The notes under the pieces: model-generated
Seen by the model: only the letters and a program-made list of their open reading frames with translations
Databases searched by the model: none
Told to the model about the DNA's origin: nothing
Translations under genes and position numbers: made by a program
Shown here: piece after piece, positions 16,338 through 25,300 of the stretch
How the letters are laid out: each line of letters opens with the position of its first letter
Numbering within the stretch: position 1 is the stretch's first letter
Assembly: GCF_014205155.1 (NCBI RefSeq)
Contig: NZ_JACHMX010000001.1
Span: 1-64,000, forward strand
DNA: 64,000 nucleotides
Reading direction: 5' to 3'
Source of the DNA: Amycolatopsis umgeniensis
GTDB lineage: Bacteria; Actinomycetota; Actinomycetes; Mycobacteriales; Pseudonocardiaceae

Positions 16338-17297
16338 ATGAGCGCTCCGAAGGTGGCCGTCCTCGCGTTCGAAGGGATCAGCCCGTTCCATCTCGCCGTA
16401 CCGTCGCTGGTGTGGGGGCCGGAATCGCCGGCGGGCGACATGGAGCCGTGGCCGATCACGGTCGTCGCGATGGAGCCAGGCCGCCTGACCACGAGCGCCG
16501 GCTACGCGATCGACGTCCCCGCCGGTCTCGACGCGCTCGCCGAAGCCGACATCGTCGTCGTGCCGTGGTGGTCCGCCCCGGAGACCCCGACGCCCCTGCC
16601 CGTGTCCGCCGCACTGCGTTCCGCGCACCAACGGGGAGCGGTCGTCGTCGGGCTTTGCCTGGGAGTCTTCGCCCTCGCGGACGCCGGCATCCTCGACGGG
16701 CGCGCCGCGACCACACACTGGAAATGGGTCGAAACGTTCCGGCGACGCTTTCCTTCGGTGGAACTGCGCCCCGAGGAGCTGTATGTGGACGAAGGCGACG
16801 TTGTGACCGGCGCGGGCGCGACAGCCGGCATCGACACCTGCCTCCACCTGCTCGCCCGCACGGCGGGCCAGGTCGTCGCCAACCGCGTCGCGCGCCGTAT
16901 CGTCGCCGCGCCGCACCGTCCCGGCGGTCAGGCCCAGTTCATCGAGTTCCCGGTGCCCGCCCCGGATGAGGATCCGCTCACCCAGGTGCTGAGCTGGGCG
17001 CAGTCACATCTGGACACGCCGCAGAGCATCGATCGGCTCGCCGCCCGGGCGCATATGAGCCGGAGCACCTTCACCCGCGCCTTCCGCGCCCGGACCGGGA
17101 CCACCGTCCACCATTGGCTCGTCGCACAACGCCTCGGACGGGCACGGCACCTTCTCGAAACGACCGGACTGGGCGTCGACGCCATCGCCGCCCAGTCCGG
17201 TTTCGGCACGGCCGCCCGCCTTCGCGAGCACTTCGCCACCGCACTGGGCACCACACCGACCCGCTACCGGATCGAGTTCGCCGGTCCGCCGGGCTGA
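16338..17297 (+). CDS. GlxA family AraC-type transcriptional regulator
   Basis: This 319-residue regulator has an N-terminal DJ-1/PfpI-like domain (VAVLAFEGISPFHLAVP; the family nucleophile elbow reads GLCLGVFALADAG, near residue 108) and a C-terminal double AraC HTH (about 220-318: HMSRSTFTRAFRARTG and AIAAQSGFGTAARLREHF). Such proteins sense a metabolite, often through the Cys in the elbow, and activate a neighbouring gene. Here that is probably the divergent cysteine hydrolase. The ATG follows GAGAGGAAGGGA. A stem-loop just after the stop (17309-17330) likely ends transcription. Confidence 0.93.
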   Translation: MSAPKVAVLAFEGISPFHLAVPSLVWGPESPAGDMEPWPITVVAMEPGRLTTSAGYAIDVPAGLDALAEADIVVVPWWSAPETPTPLPVSAALRSAHQRGAVVVGLCLGVFALADAGILDGRAATTHWKWVETFRRRFPSVELRPEELYVDEGDVVTGAGATAGIDTCLHLLARTAGQVVANRVARRIVAAPHRPGGQAQFIEFPVPAPDEDPLTQVLSWAQSHLDTPQSIDRLAARAHMSRSTFTRAFRARTGTTVHHWLVAQRLGRARHLLETTGLGVDAIAAQSGFGTAARLREHFATALGTTPTRYRIEFAGPPG

Positions 17298-17308
17298 CAG
17301 GAAATCCT

Positions 17309-17330
17309 TTCCCTTCGCACCCGAAGGGAA
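17309..17330 (+). terminator. Stem-loop after the GlxA gene
   Basis: TTCCCTTCG-cacc-CGAAGGGAA is a perfect 9-bp stem with a 4-base loop, 11 bases after the stop codon. No U-tract follows, as is common in actinomycetes. Confidence 0.6.
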
Positions 17331-17390
17331 CCGGAACCATTGTTTCCGCGAGAACCGCCTGTCCGGAACTTGCTTTTCGCATCGGTGAAT

Positions 17391-17412
17391 AGCTCACCCT
17401 GGAGGGTGAGCT
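17391..17412. promoter_or_regulatory. Perfect 22-base palindrome in a 350-base gap
   Basis: AGCTCACCCT-gg-AGGGTGAGCT is a perfect inverted repeat in the gene-poor stretch 17298-17649. No confident gene borders it closely; ORFs here have no ribosome site or family signal. It may be a terminator or an operator for an unnoticed small transcript. Confidence 0.45.
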
Positions 17413-17649
17413 CTATCGAGTGCATTGCCTGGCGGGACCTGGATCGAAGAACCACTCCAGGGCAAGATGACCGAGCACAACCACTGTGTCACGACGGAGG
17501 ATCATGTGGAGCTGTGCGGGACACCCATCTTCGACTCGGTGGTCGACGAGACGAGAAGGGCAACCTCTGGAAATGGCGCGCTCCACCGACGCGGCGAGGA
17601 CAATTCGGAATTGAACGAGCGACACGCCGAAGCCGACAAAAATGATTTC

Positions 17650-18015
17650 TCACCCGGTTTCCGATGAGTTCGAATCGCCGGGTGGTCCGGCGGAATTCTG
17701 CAGATCGTCGAGCAATTCCAGCTGGCCGGTTATGACGCTGGTCAGGATTCCGCGCGCGACGGCGAGGAGTTCCGCCACCGACGGACTGGTCAGGGAGTAG
17801 GACACGGTCGTGCCGTCCTTGCGCGGCACCACCAGCTTGGCCCTGCGCAGGACAGCGAGCTGCTGGGACAGGTTGGCGGGCTCGATGCCGAGGTCGGCGA
17901 GCAGCTCCGAGACGTGGTGGTCCCGCTCGCTGAGCAGTTCGAGCACCCGGATCCGGACGGGATGGCCCAGCGTTTTGAAGAATTCCGCCTTGACCTGATA
18001 CAGGGGTCTGCTCAT
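17650..18015 (-). CDS. ArsR family winged-helix regulator
   Basis: This 121-residue ArsR/SmtB protein has an HTH around residues 35-75 (VSELLADLGIEPANLSQQLA, then VLRRAKLVVPRKDGTTVSYSL). No CVC or similar metal-binding motif is visible, so it may sense a non-metal signal. ArsR proteins without metal sites often regulate SulP transporters or redox genes, but none is adjacent. The ATG at 18015 follows GGAGGGA, which decides it against the longer frame. A TTGCATA-type palindrome at 18155-18170 is its likely operator. The last residues are acidic and serine-rich. Confidence 0.92.
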   Translation of the reverse strand: MSRPLYQVKAEFFKTLGHPVRIRVLELLSERDHHVSELLADLGIEPANLSQQLAVLRRAKLVVPRKDGTTVSYSLTSPSVAELLAVARGILTSVITGQLELLDDLQNSAGPPGDSNSSETG

Positions 18016-18154
18016 CGGTATCCCTCCGCCGCGTGGAGAAGGGTCGATCCGGCCGTCCGCATGACCCAGATCGTGCCCGACCCTGCCGCCCACCGAACAA
18101 CACCCCGCGCGAAACGGTCTCGACCGCACCCGATCAGGGCATGCCGTCCATAAA

Positions 18155-18170
18155 TTGCATACTTATGCAA
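18155..18170. promoter_or_regulatory. Probable ArsR operator
   Basis: TTGCATA-ct-TATGCAA is a perfect AT-rich inverted repeat between the ArsR gene (minus) and the genes at 18203 and 18280 (plus). It is close in style to the ATA-rich 12-2-12 sites of ArsR/SmtB proteins. Confidence 0.6.
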
Positions 18171-18202
18171 ATCTGCACAACTTAGAGAAGGTGAGAACAC
18201 CT

Positions 18203-18283
18203 GTGAGCCACGGCATGCGGGATTCCGCGAGCCCTCTGTCGGCCACCCGACGACAGGACACCTGCCCGGGGAGCGGCCGGTGA
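18203..18283 (+). CDS. Possible 26-codon leader ORF overlapping the next start
   Basis: A GTG-started frame of 26 residues (MSHGMRDSASPLSATRRQDT onward) ends in a TGA that overlaps the GTG of the next gene as GTGA. A second in-frame GTG at 18191 is an alternative start. The arrangement would couple translation of the following gene to this leader. There is no homology evidence, so it may be chance. Confidence 0.3.
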   Translation: MSHGMRDSASPLSATRRQDTCPGSGR

Positions 18284-18957
18284 CCACACGCCGCCCCGTC
18301 TCCACGCCGGCCACCCGGGCCCACCTGGTGCTCGCCGCCCACGCCGCCGAACTGGCCGACCTCGCCGTGAGCGCCGCCAGGCCCGGTCAGGTGGACACGG
18401 CCGCGGACCTGGAAGTCCCCGGCGCACAGGACCACGCCGGGCTGATCGGGATGGCGCAGCAGATCCTCGAGGCGGCCGTGGTGGCCGCGAGGCTCGACGG
18501 AAAGACCTGGCCGGAGATCGCGTGTGCGCTCGACGGGGCGACACCGCAGTCCGCTCGGGCCCGGTACTGGCCCACGGTCGCGCGGTTCAGGGCGGATCCC
18601 CTGCCTTCGCAGGATTCCCGCCGCGTCGGCGTGCCGGACAGCACCGGACAGACGTCCTTCCGCCTGCGGCGATTGCCGATCCCGGAACAGCAGTCCGACG
18701 CGTCCGCCGAATCCACGACGGGAACGACTCCCCCGCCGCCCGGACACCTCGCCCTCGTCACGATGCCCCCGGAGGAATCGGCGGTCGACACGCAGACCGC
18801 GGACACCCGGCTGAAGATCGCGGAAAGGCTGGTCGCCGCCTACGAGCGGATCGCGACCAACGACAGGCAGCCCCCGGAGTGGATCCTCGAAGGTCTCGCC
18901 CACGCCCGCCGCACCGCCGCGGAACTCCGCGGCGGCCCGGATCCGGTGGCCGAATGA
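18280..18957 (+). CDS. Hypothetical protein with an HTH-like segment
   Basis: This 225-residue protein is of unknown function. Around residues 70-95 it reads LDGKTWPEIACALDGATPQS, which resembles a sigma-4-like or Myb-like helix-turn-helix. The middle (about 105-150) is low-complexity, rich in Pro, Thr and Ser. The C-terminus (TADTRLKIAERLVAAYERIA) is helical. It contains no membrane segment or signal peptide. The GTG start follows GGGGAGCGG. It is divergent from the ArsR gene and shares its upstream region, so ArsR control is plausible. Confidence 0.75.
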   Translation: MTTRRPVSTPATRAHLVLAAHAAELADLAVSAARPGQVDTAADLEVPGAQDHAGLIGMAQQILEAAVVAARLDGKTWPEIACALDGATPQSARARYWPTVARFRADPLPSQDSRRVGVPDSTGQTSFRLRRLPIPEQQSDASAESTTGTTPPPPGHLALVTMPPEESAVDTQTADTRLKIAERLVAAYERIATNDRQPPEWILEGLAHARRTAAELRGGPDPVAE

Positions 18958-18973
18958 CCTCGGCGAACGGAGG

Positions 18974-19123
18974 CTACGCCGACGTCGCGAGACCGGCTTC
19001 GCGCTCGAGATCGTGCTCACCTTCGGGCTGCTTCCGCAGCACCATCTTCGCGACCAGATCGAAGATCGGCGTTGCTTCCTGCGGGAAGGTCACGCTCTGC
19101 TGATGCGCACTCTCGGCGATCAT
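18974..19123 (-). CDS. Small hypothetical protein (49 aa)
   Basis: An ATG-started frame of 49 codons ends in TAG, reading MIAESAHQQSVTFPQEATPI to start and DLEREAGLATSA to end. GC at third positions is about 79 percent, similar to real genes here, and GAGGAG lies about 10 bases upstream. It has no Cys, so a lanthipeptide precursor is unlikely, and no family is recognised. It is convergent with the gene ending at 18957. Confidence 0.4.
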   Translation of the reverse strand: MIAESAHQQSVTFPQEATPIFDLVAKMVLRKQPEGEHDLEREAGLATSA

Positions 19124-19247
19124 GGCCTGCTACTCCTCATGGGTGACGGCTACAGCGACTGCTCACTCTAACGGCCGCGCCGCAGTCACGGGCCGTATTC
19201 GGGGTTTTCGGCCAACTTTCGGTGCCCATCGGGACGTCCGGTCACGA

Positions 19248-19285
19248 CGACAGGGCCGGACGATGTCCACCGTCCGGCCCTGTCG
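19248..19285 (-). terminator. Long stem-loop after the secreted crystallin-like gene
   Basis: CGACAGGGCCGGACG and its exact complement flank an 8-base loop, giving a 15-bp perfect stem 22 bases after the stop of the gene at 19308. Confidence 0.75.
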
Positions 19286-19307
19286 AGGTCACAGGCTCAG
19301 CCTGTCG

Positions 19308-19658
19308 TCACCAAATGCGCACTTCGTACACCCTGACGGTGCCGGAGAAGCCGACACCCTGCCAGTACCCGAGGGTCGACGACTCGTACCGGCCGTTGCG
19401 TTCGTAGTTGACCGTCACCTTGTTGTTGCCCGAGAAGACGTTGTAGACACCACCGATGTTCGTGCCCGTGACGCCGCCGTTGGCGAAGCACTTGTTGGTG
19501 CCCATCCCGTTGCCGAACGAGATGTCCAACTTCACGAAGTCGTCCCTGTTGCCACAGGCGACCTCGCCGATGGCGAAGGCCGGGCTCGCCGGAATCGCGA
19601 CGACCAGGCCGAGAGCGACCGCACCGACGACGGCAAGCCTCTTGAGACTCTTTCGCAT
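19308..19658 (-). CDS. Small secreted beta/gamma-crystallin-like protein
   Basis: This 116-residue protein has a clear signal peptide (MRKSLKRLAVVGAVALGLVV, cut near AFA-IG). The mature part, about 87 residues, has two Cys and repeated aromatic/glycine segments (CGNRDDFVKLDISF, VTVNYERNGRYESSTL, VRVYEVRIW). These resemble the beta/gamma-crystallin fold of Streptomyces killer-toxin-like and metalloprotease-inhibitor proteins. Its role outside the cell is unknown. It is followed by a strong terminator and stands alone. Confidence 0.75.
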   Translation of the reverse strand: MRKSLKRLAVVGAVALGLVVAIPASPAFAIGEVACGNRDDFVKLDISFGNGMGTNKCFANGGVTGTNIGGVYNVFSGNNKVTVNYERNGRYESSTLGYWQGVGFSGTVRVYEVRIW

Positions 19659-19811
19659 GGTGACTGGATTTCCTTCCTCAGAAGAGGTTCTGGGAGAACG
19701 AACTCATGAGGAACCCTAGTGATCCTGGAATCACGGGGAACGGAAAAGGCGCGACGCTGCCTGTTGCGTGAACCGACGCTACCCGAAGAGGCAAGAGTCC
19801 TTTGTGGACGA

Positions 19812-20585
19812 CTACTCCCGATCGCGCCGGGTGAGCACCAAGGGCGCGTCGTCGGTGATGGCCACCGTGTGCTCGGAGTGGGCGGTGCGCGAACCGTCGG
19901 CCGAGCGGATCGTCCAGCCGTCTTCGTCGAAGATGATCTTGTCGGTCGTGCGGGCGAACCACGGTTCGAGCGCGAGGGTCAGCCCCGGCTTGAGCGTGAG
20001 GCCGCGACCGGCCTTGCCTTTGTTGGGAACGTGGAGTTCTTCGTGCATCTCGCGACCGATGGCGTGACCGCCGAACTGGGTGTTGACGGGATAGCCGTAG
20101 TCGCGGGCGACCGCCCAGATGGCCGCCGAGATGTCACCCAGCCGATTGCCGGGACGAGCCGCCTCGATCGCCGCCTCCAGCGCCTCTTCGGTCGCGCGGA
20201 TGATCCGGAGGTCTTCCTCGGCGGCGGTCCCGACGATGACCGTGCGCGCCGAGTCTGCCGCCCAGCCGTCGATCTTGACCGCGAGGTCCGCGGTGAGCAC
20301 GTCCCCGTCCCGCAGGGTGTAGTCGTGGGGCAGACCGTGCAGGACAGCGTCGTTGACCGCCAGGCAGATGACGTTCCGGAAGGGGCCCTTGCCAAAGGAC
20401 GGCTCGTAATCCCAGTAGCACGATTCCGCGCCGCGCCGTTTGATCATGCCGCGCGCGTGGTGCTCCAGGTCCATGAGGTTGACGCCCACGTCGGCGAGGT
20501 CGCCGACCTCGGTGAGCACCTCGGCGACGAAACGCCCGGTCACGTGCATGCGCTGGATCTCGGCGGGCGTCTTGAGTTCGATCAC
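19812..20585 (-). CDS. map: Methionine aminopeptidase, type I
   Basis: This 257-residue enzyme removes N-terminal Met from new proteins. The metal ligands are visible: Asp in LTADLAVKIDGW and Asp in WAADSART (residues about 93-110), His in GGHAIGREMHEE near 173, Glu in LALEPWFA near 207, and Glu near the C-terminus in AHSEHTVAIT. It lacks the N-terminal zinc-finger linker of some actinomycete copies, so it is the short form. Actinomycetes usually carry two or more map genes, so this may be an accessory copy. It lies behind an unusual AT-rich paired palindrome (20608-20655), which suggests regulation. Confidence 0.93.
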   Translation of the reverse strand: MIELKTPAEIQRMHVTGRFVAEVLTEVGDLADVGVNLMDLEHHARGMIKRRGAESCYWDYEPSFGKGPFRNVICLAVNDAVLHGLPHDYTLRDGDVLTADLAVKIDGWAADSARTVIVGTAAEEDLRIIRATEEALEAAIEAARPGNRLGDISAAIWAVARDYGYPVNTQFGGHAIGREMHEELHVPNKGKAGRGLTLKPGLTLALEPWFARTTDKIIFDEDGWTIRSADGSRTAHSEHTVAITDDAPLVLTRRDRE

Positions 20586-20607
20586 GGATACCTCACGGTC
20601 ACAGGGT

Positions 20608-20655
20608 TGGTATTATTATACCGCCACCCTAGCAGTCGTCGGTATAATAATACCA
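20608..20655. promoter_or_regulatory. Paired AT-rich operator/promoter upstream of map
   Basis: TGGTATTATTATACCG (20608-20623) and its exact complement CGGTATAATAATACCA (20640-20655) face each other, with centres 32 bases apart (three helical turns). Each half is itself nearly palindromic (GGTAT-NNNN-ATACC) and contains TATAAT, one on each strand. The minus-strand TATAAT would serve map with a short leader; the plus-strand one points to the gap at 20656-20946. Such a strongly AT-rich site is rare here and suggests a dedicated repressor. Confidence 0.6.
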
Positions 20656-20791
20656 GTCACGGTGTCGTGGACCACGAACGTCTGTGAAGACAACCCTTCA
20701 GGAACTCGTATTTGCTTGCCCCGCTGTGACTGCTGGTACTCCTGGGGCCACCGGTGGTTCGGGTGTGGAGGTTTCAGGACGGTGGCTCGCG

Positions 20792-20840
20792 CGACGGTGG
20801 AGGATTTGGGACGTTGAACGTCCCAAATCCTCCACCGTCG
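20792..20840. repeat. Dispersed palindromic repeat, family B copy 1
   Basis: A perfect 24-base inverted repeat around a single central G (core GGGACGTT-g-AACGTCCC). A second copy with the same core is at 32958-33006. An 18-base sequence GCAGGTCAGACGTAGGTA follows at 20872-20889 and recurs with one change at 33108-33125. The stretch 20656-20946 holds this repeat, family A copy 1 and no convincing gene. Confidence 0.8.
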
Positions 20841-20895
20841 ATCCCCGAACAGATCGAGCCGCCAGCTACGCGCAGGTCAGACGTAGGTAAACCAA

Positions 20896-20939
20896 TGAAG
20901 GCCCCCTCCCTACCCTCAAGGTAGGCAAGGAGGCCTTCA
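20896..20939. repeat. Dispersed palindromic repeat, family A copy 1 (terminator-like)
   Basis: TGAAGGCC...GGCCTTCA arms enclose CTACC-CTCAA-GGTAG, forming a long imperfect stem 8 bases after the aminotransferase stop. The same element occurs at 53506-53558. It probably ends the poly-diaminobutyrate operon transcript. Confidence 0.75.
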
Positions 20940-20946
20940 CGTCCTT

Positions 20947-22311
20947 TCAGCTCAGCGCGTGCTCGATGGCGTCGAGCAGGATCGTGGCGGCGCCGTCGAT
21001 CACCTCGGCGGTCACGGTGAGCGGGGGCATCAGCCGGATCACGCTGTCGTCGCGGCCACCGAGCTCGATGATCAGCCCTCGCCTCAGCGCGTACGCCTGG
21101 ACAGCGCGGGCGTATCCGCCTGCCGGATGGCCGTCGCGGGGGTCGGCGAGCTCGATCCCCCACATCAGGCCCAGGCCTCGAACCTCGCGGACCCAAGGGT
21201 GACCACGCAGCACGCGGAGCCGGTTTTCGAGTTGCCGCCCCCGCTCCCGGACGTTGCCCAGCACGTCGTCGCGCCGGACGACGTGGACGGCCGCGGCACC
21301 CGCCGCGAACGCGGCCTGGTTGCCCCGGAACGTGCCCGTATGCGCACCGGGCGCCCAGCCGTCCAGCCGCTGGTCGTAGAAGATGACGGCCACCGGAAGA
21401 CCCATCCCGCTCAAAGCCTTCGAAGCGATGATCACGTCGGGCTCGATGTCGTAGTGCTCGAACGCGAACCAGGTCCCGGTGCGGCCGCAGCCGGTCTGCA
21501 CCTCGTCGACCACGAGCGGGATGTCCAGCTCGGCGGTCAGCGCGCGGACGCGCCGGACGAAATCGCGGTCCGCCGGGATGATCCCGCCTTCGCCCTGCAC
21601 GATTTCCAGGATCACCGCGGCGGGAAGGGGGATACCGCCGTTGGGATCGTGCAGGGACCGCTCCAACAGGCCGGCACAGTTGGTTTCGCAACTGTCCGGC
21701 GAGAGTCCCACCGGGCACCGGGCACAGTAGGAGTACGGGAAGAAGTGCACACCGGGCACACCGTTGGCGATCGGCTGTTTCTGGGCGACGAGACCGGTCA
21801 ACGCCATCGCGGCATGGCTCGAGCCGTGGAACCCGCCCTGGAAGGACACGAGGTCACCACGTCCGGTCGCGGTTTTGCAGAGCTTGATCGCGGCGTCCAC
21901 GGCGTTGGCCCCGCCGGGGCCGCAGAAATGCATCCGCATCCGCGATCTCAGCTCCGGTGGCAGCATGGACAGCTGGGCGTCGACGAACTCCCGTTTGGCG
22001 GGCGTCGGGAAGTCCAGGCCGTGGGTGAGCACGTGCAGCTGTTCGGTGGCCGCGTGCACGAGCTCGGGATGGTTGTGGCCAAGGGACAGCACTCCCGCCC
22101 CGGCCAGGAAGTCGATGAAGACGTTCCCGTCCATGTCCCACAGATAGCTGCCCTCGCCGCCGGCGAGCGCGATCGGCAGGTTGCGCGGATAGGCCCGCGC
22201 GCTGGACTCCCACTGTCGCTGGTGTTCGAGGAACTCGGCCGAGCGAGGCCCTGGCAGGTCTCCGTCGACCCGCGGCGCCAACGCCGGTCTCGCCGTGGGG
22301 GTGTGGGTCAT
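20947..22311 (-). CDS. Class III aminotransferase, diaminobutyrate--2-oxoglutarate type
   Basis: This 454-residue PLP enzyme is of the EctB/Dat type, which makes L-2,4-diaminobutyrate from aspartate semialdehyde and glutamate. Visible motifs: GAGVLSLGHNHPELV near residue 75, CGPGGANAVDAAIKL near 130 (PLP phosphate), LVVDEVQTGCGRTGTW near 255, and the PLP lysine in IIASKALSGMG near 285. The ATG overlaps the synthetase stop (ATGA) and follows AAGGAGG. No ectoine genes (ectA, ectC) are adjacent. With aspartokinase and a Pls-like synthetase in the same operon, it most likely supplies the diaminobutyrate monomer. Confidence 0.92.
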   Translation of the reverse strand: MTHTPTARPALAPRVDGDLPGPRSAEFLEHQRQWESSARAYPRNLPIALAGGEGSYLWDMDGNVFIDFLAGAGVLSLGHNHPELVHAATEQLHVLTHGLDFPTPAKREFVDAQLSMLPPELRSRMRMHFCGPGGANAVDAAIKLCKTATGRGDLVSFQGGFHGSSHAAMALTGLVAQKQPIANGVPGVHFFPYSYCARCPVGLSPDSCETNCAGLLERSLHDPNGGIPLPAAVILEIVQGEGGIIPADRDFVRRVRALTAELDIPLVVDEVQTGCGRTGTWFAFEHYDIEPDVIIASKALSGMGLPVAVIFYDQRLDGWAPGAHTGTFRGNQAAFAAGAAAVHVVRRDDVLGNVRERGRQLENRLRVLRGHPWVREVRGLGLMWGIELADPRDGHPAGGYARAVQAYALRRGLIIELGGRDDSVIRLMPPLTVTAEVIDGAATILLDAIEHALS

Positions 22312-25300
22312 GGCAGCCTCCTTGCCGCGGTGGTTGCTTCTGCCGTGTCGAGCTCGACCGCCGGATTGGCGTGCCAACGGGTCCGCGCGGGAGCCGTGGT
22401 GCCCTTCATCAGGAACGCGTCCGTTTCGACGATCGCCCCTTCCGCCATCGTCACTCCATAGTGGACGAAGGCCCCGGTGCCGATCGTGCATCCGGCGCCG
22501 ACGGTGATGTAATCGGATTTGAACGTGCCGTCCTCCAGCGAATGTCCTTGCAGGACTGTGTGCAGGTTGAGCACGCAGTCGTCGCCGATGCTCACCAAGG
22601 AGCGTTCCGGGATCGCACATCCGTCGTCGAAGACGCGCCGTCCGATCCGGACGCCGAGACAGCGCCAAAGGAAGCTCTTGAACGGCGTCCCGTCGAACAA
22701 CGCCAGATAGCGGGCGGGGCTGAGCTTCCAGTACCGCTCGTGCCGCCAGAAGATCGGATCGTAGATCGAGCAGAACCGCGGCCGGATCGCCTTGAACCCC
22801 TGCACGGCGAGTTCGGCCAGCACGAAGTACGCGACCGTGAACAGCAGTGTGGCCACGAGGCCGCCGCCGACGGCGAGCGCGCCGAACCGCTCGTGCAGGA
22901 CGCCGGCCCCGATCCCGATCAGCGTCACACCGAGCAGATGGAGCCAGTGCACCAGCAGGTACACCAGGAGGGTGCCGGTGTTGTGCCAGAGTTTCGCCCG
23001 CAGGCTCCGGCGCAGGCCCTCTCCCGTGCTGAGATGCTCGAACCCGGTGTCCCGGCGAACGGTTCTGGGGATTTCGAACGCGGGCGATCCGAGCAGGCCG
23101 ACGTTCTCCCGCACCGGTCCGTCCAGGGGCACCAGGACCTTGGTGGCCAGCAGGCAGTTCCGGCCGACACGCGCGTCCGGTGGATAGGCGATCTCGTTGC
23201 CGAGGAACGCTTGCGGCGCGATGGCGGTCCGGCGCAGCCGGAATGACGAGGCCGAGAAGTCCGCGTTGAGCAGCGAGAGACCGTCCGAGACCATCGTCCC
23301 GGTGCCGACCGTGCTGAGGAACGGCGACTCGTGCTTGACCTCGACCCCGAAGTTGGATCCGGTCTGCTGGACCTTCGACAGGTCGTACCCCAGTCCCCGC
23401 AGGTAGTACACGATGTAACTGCTGTCGCCGAACAGATAGGTGAACGAGCGCAGGTTCGTCAGCCGCGCGATCAGCCGCTGGAGCCCGAAATGCGCGCCGT
23501 AGAGCGGGTACACCCGATCCGGCCGGAGAAACCGGGAGAGCAGGCGCGGGAGCGTGAGGACGATCGCCAGCCCGGCGAGCAACGCCCCGAAGTACAGCAG
23601 CGCCGTATCGATGATCTGGCCGCGATAGAAGACCCAGCTGGTGAAGTCCGCCGACGTCGTGAACCAGCGATCGGCGAGCACGTCCACGCCGCCCAAGGTC
23701 GCGGGAAGCGTCACCAGCAGCAGGAGCAGCAGGCTGGACACGCAGAACGTGAACGGCCTCAGCCAGCCGCGCGCGACCGTCGCCAGCGCCCGGTAGTCCA
23801 CTGTGGAGAGCCGGGCAGGCGAACCGTGCCAGGATTCGCCGTCGGGTACGGTCTGCCCGGCGTTCAGGGACGACGAGTGACCGAGCTGAGCGTCGTCGCC
23901 GATCGTGGTGCCGATGTCGAGCACCGTCATCTCACCGACGAAGGCGTTCTCGCCCAGCGTGACGCTGCCGGTCTGGATCCAGCCCGCCCTGGCGCGGTAG
24001 CACGGGAAGAAGGCGTCCTTCCGGATGACGGCCCCGGCGCCGATGGTGAGCAGATCGGTGCAGACCGGTGGATTCCGGGACAGGATCACGGCGCCCTTGC
24101 CGATGTCCGCGCCGAGCGCCCGCAGGTACCACGAGTACAGCGGTGTGCCGGTGAACAGCATCAGCGGGCTGAACCTGACCAGGGTCTTGACCAGCCAGAA
24201 GCGCAGATAGCCGGGACTCCACAGAGGGATTTCCCCTGGCTTCCAGCGTCCGACGAGTGCCCACTTCGCCAGGATCGGCACCACCGAGAGCACGGTGAAC
24301 ACGACGAGCCCGAGACCGACGGCGCGCGCATAGGCGTCGACGAACCCGGTCGCCGCGGTGACCCAGATGAATCCCGTGTCGAGGATCCAGCCCGAACCCG
24401 CGGCGTACGCGAGGAAGACCACCAGCTGGAACAGTCCACAGAGGACATAGGATCCGGTGGCCGCACGACGTGGCTCCTCGGCACGGGCGACAGGGGCCTG
24501 TGCCGAAGCGGGAACCAGCTCCGCGAGGCCGCGGACGGTGGGATTGAGGTACACGTCCCTCGCCGACAGCGGCGCGACGTCGCCCCGTTCCCGCACCAGC
24601 GCGCAGAACTTCGCCAGCAACAGGGAGTCCGCGCCGTAGTCGTCGAAGAAATGCCCTGTCGCCGAAATCCGTTCCACTCCGAGGACGCGGCCGAGTGCGT
24701 CCGCCAGCTGCTGTTCGGTCTCGGTGGCCGGTGCCACGTAGTCGACGGCGCTCGCCGCACTGCGCGGACTGGTCGGAGCAGGAAGGTTCTTGCGGTCGGC
24801 CTTCCCGGCCGGTGTCAGGGGAATGTGCTCGAGCCGTTCGAGATAGGCGGGCACCATGTACCCCGGCAGCAACTCCCCCAGACGTCGGCGCAGCTCTCCG
24901 GCGTCGACATCGGTTCTGTCGCGACGCAGGCTGTAGTACGCGACCAGTTCCGTCCTGCCCGCTTCCGGATGATGTGTCTCGACCACCGCCTGGGCGATTC
25001 CGGGTATCTGCAGCAGTACCGATTCGATCTCCGTGAGCTCGACGCGGTAGCCGCGGATCTTCACCTGCGTGTCGGCGCGGCCGTGGTACTCGATCTCTCC
25101 TTCCGGGGTCACCCGGCCCAGGTCGCCGGTGCGATAGATGCGGCCGGACGGGTTGTGCCCTATCCCGAGGAAGTCCGGGATGAAGGCGCGCTCGGTCAGG
25201 TCGGGACGGTTCAGGTAGCCGCCGGCGAGCCCGATCCCGGCGATCCCGATCTCCCCCAGTTCGCCCGCCGCCAGCGCTTGCGGCTCGTCCGGGTCGAGGA

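Noticed and set aside
17425..17667. 80-codon plus-strand frame
   Set aside because: No ribosome site or family signal, and it runs into the end of the ArsR gene on the other strand.
20684..20890. 68-codon plus-strand frame as a small peptide precursor
   Set aside because: No ribosome site, low GC at third positions, and its second half lies inside the family B palindrome.
20792..20939. Palindromes as a CRISPR array or IS ends
   Set aside because: No regularly spaced repeats or spacers, and no transposase frame between or beside them.
20947..22311. Aminotransferase as ectoine EctB
   Set aside because: No ectA or ectC nearby; it is coupled to a Pls-like synthetase and aspartokinase instead.
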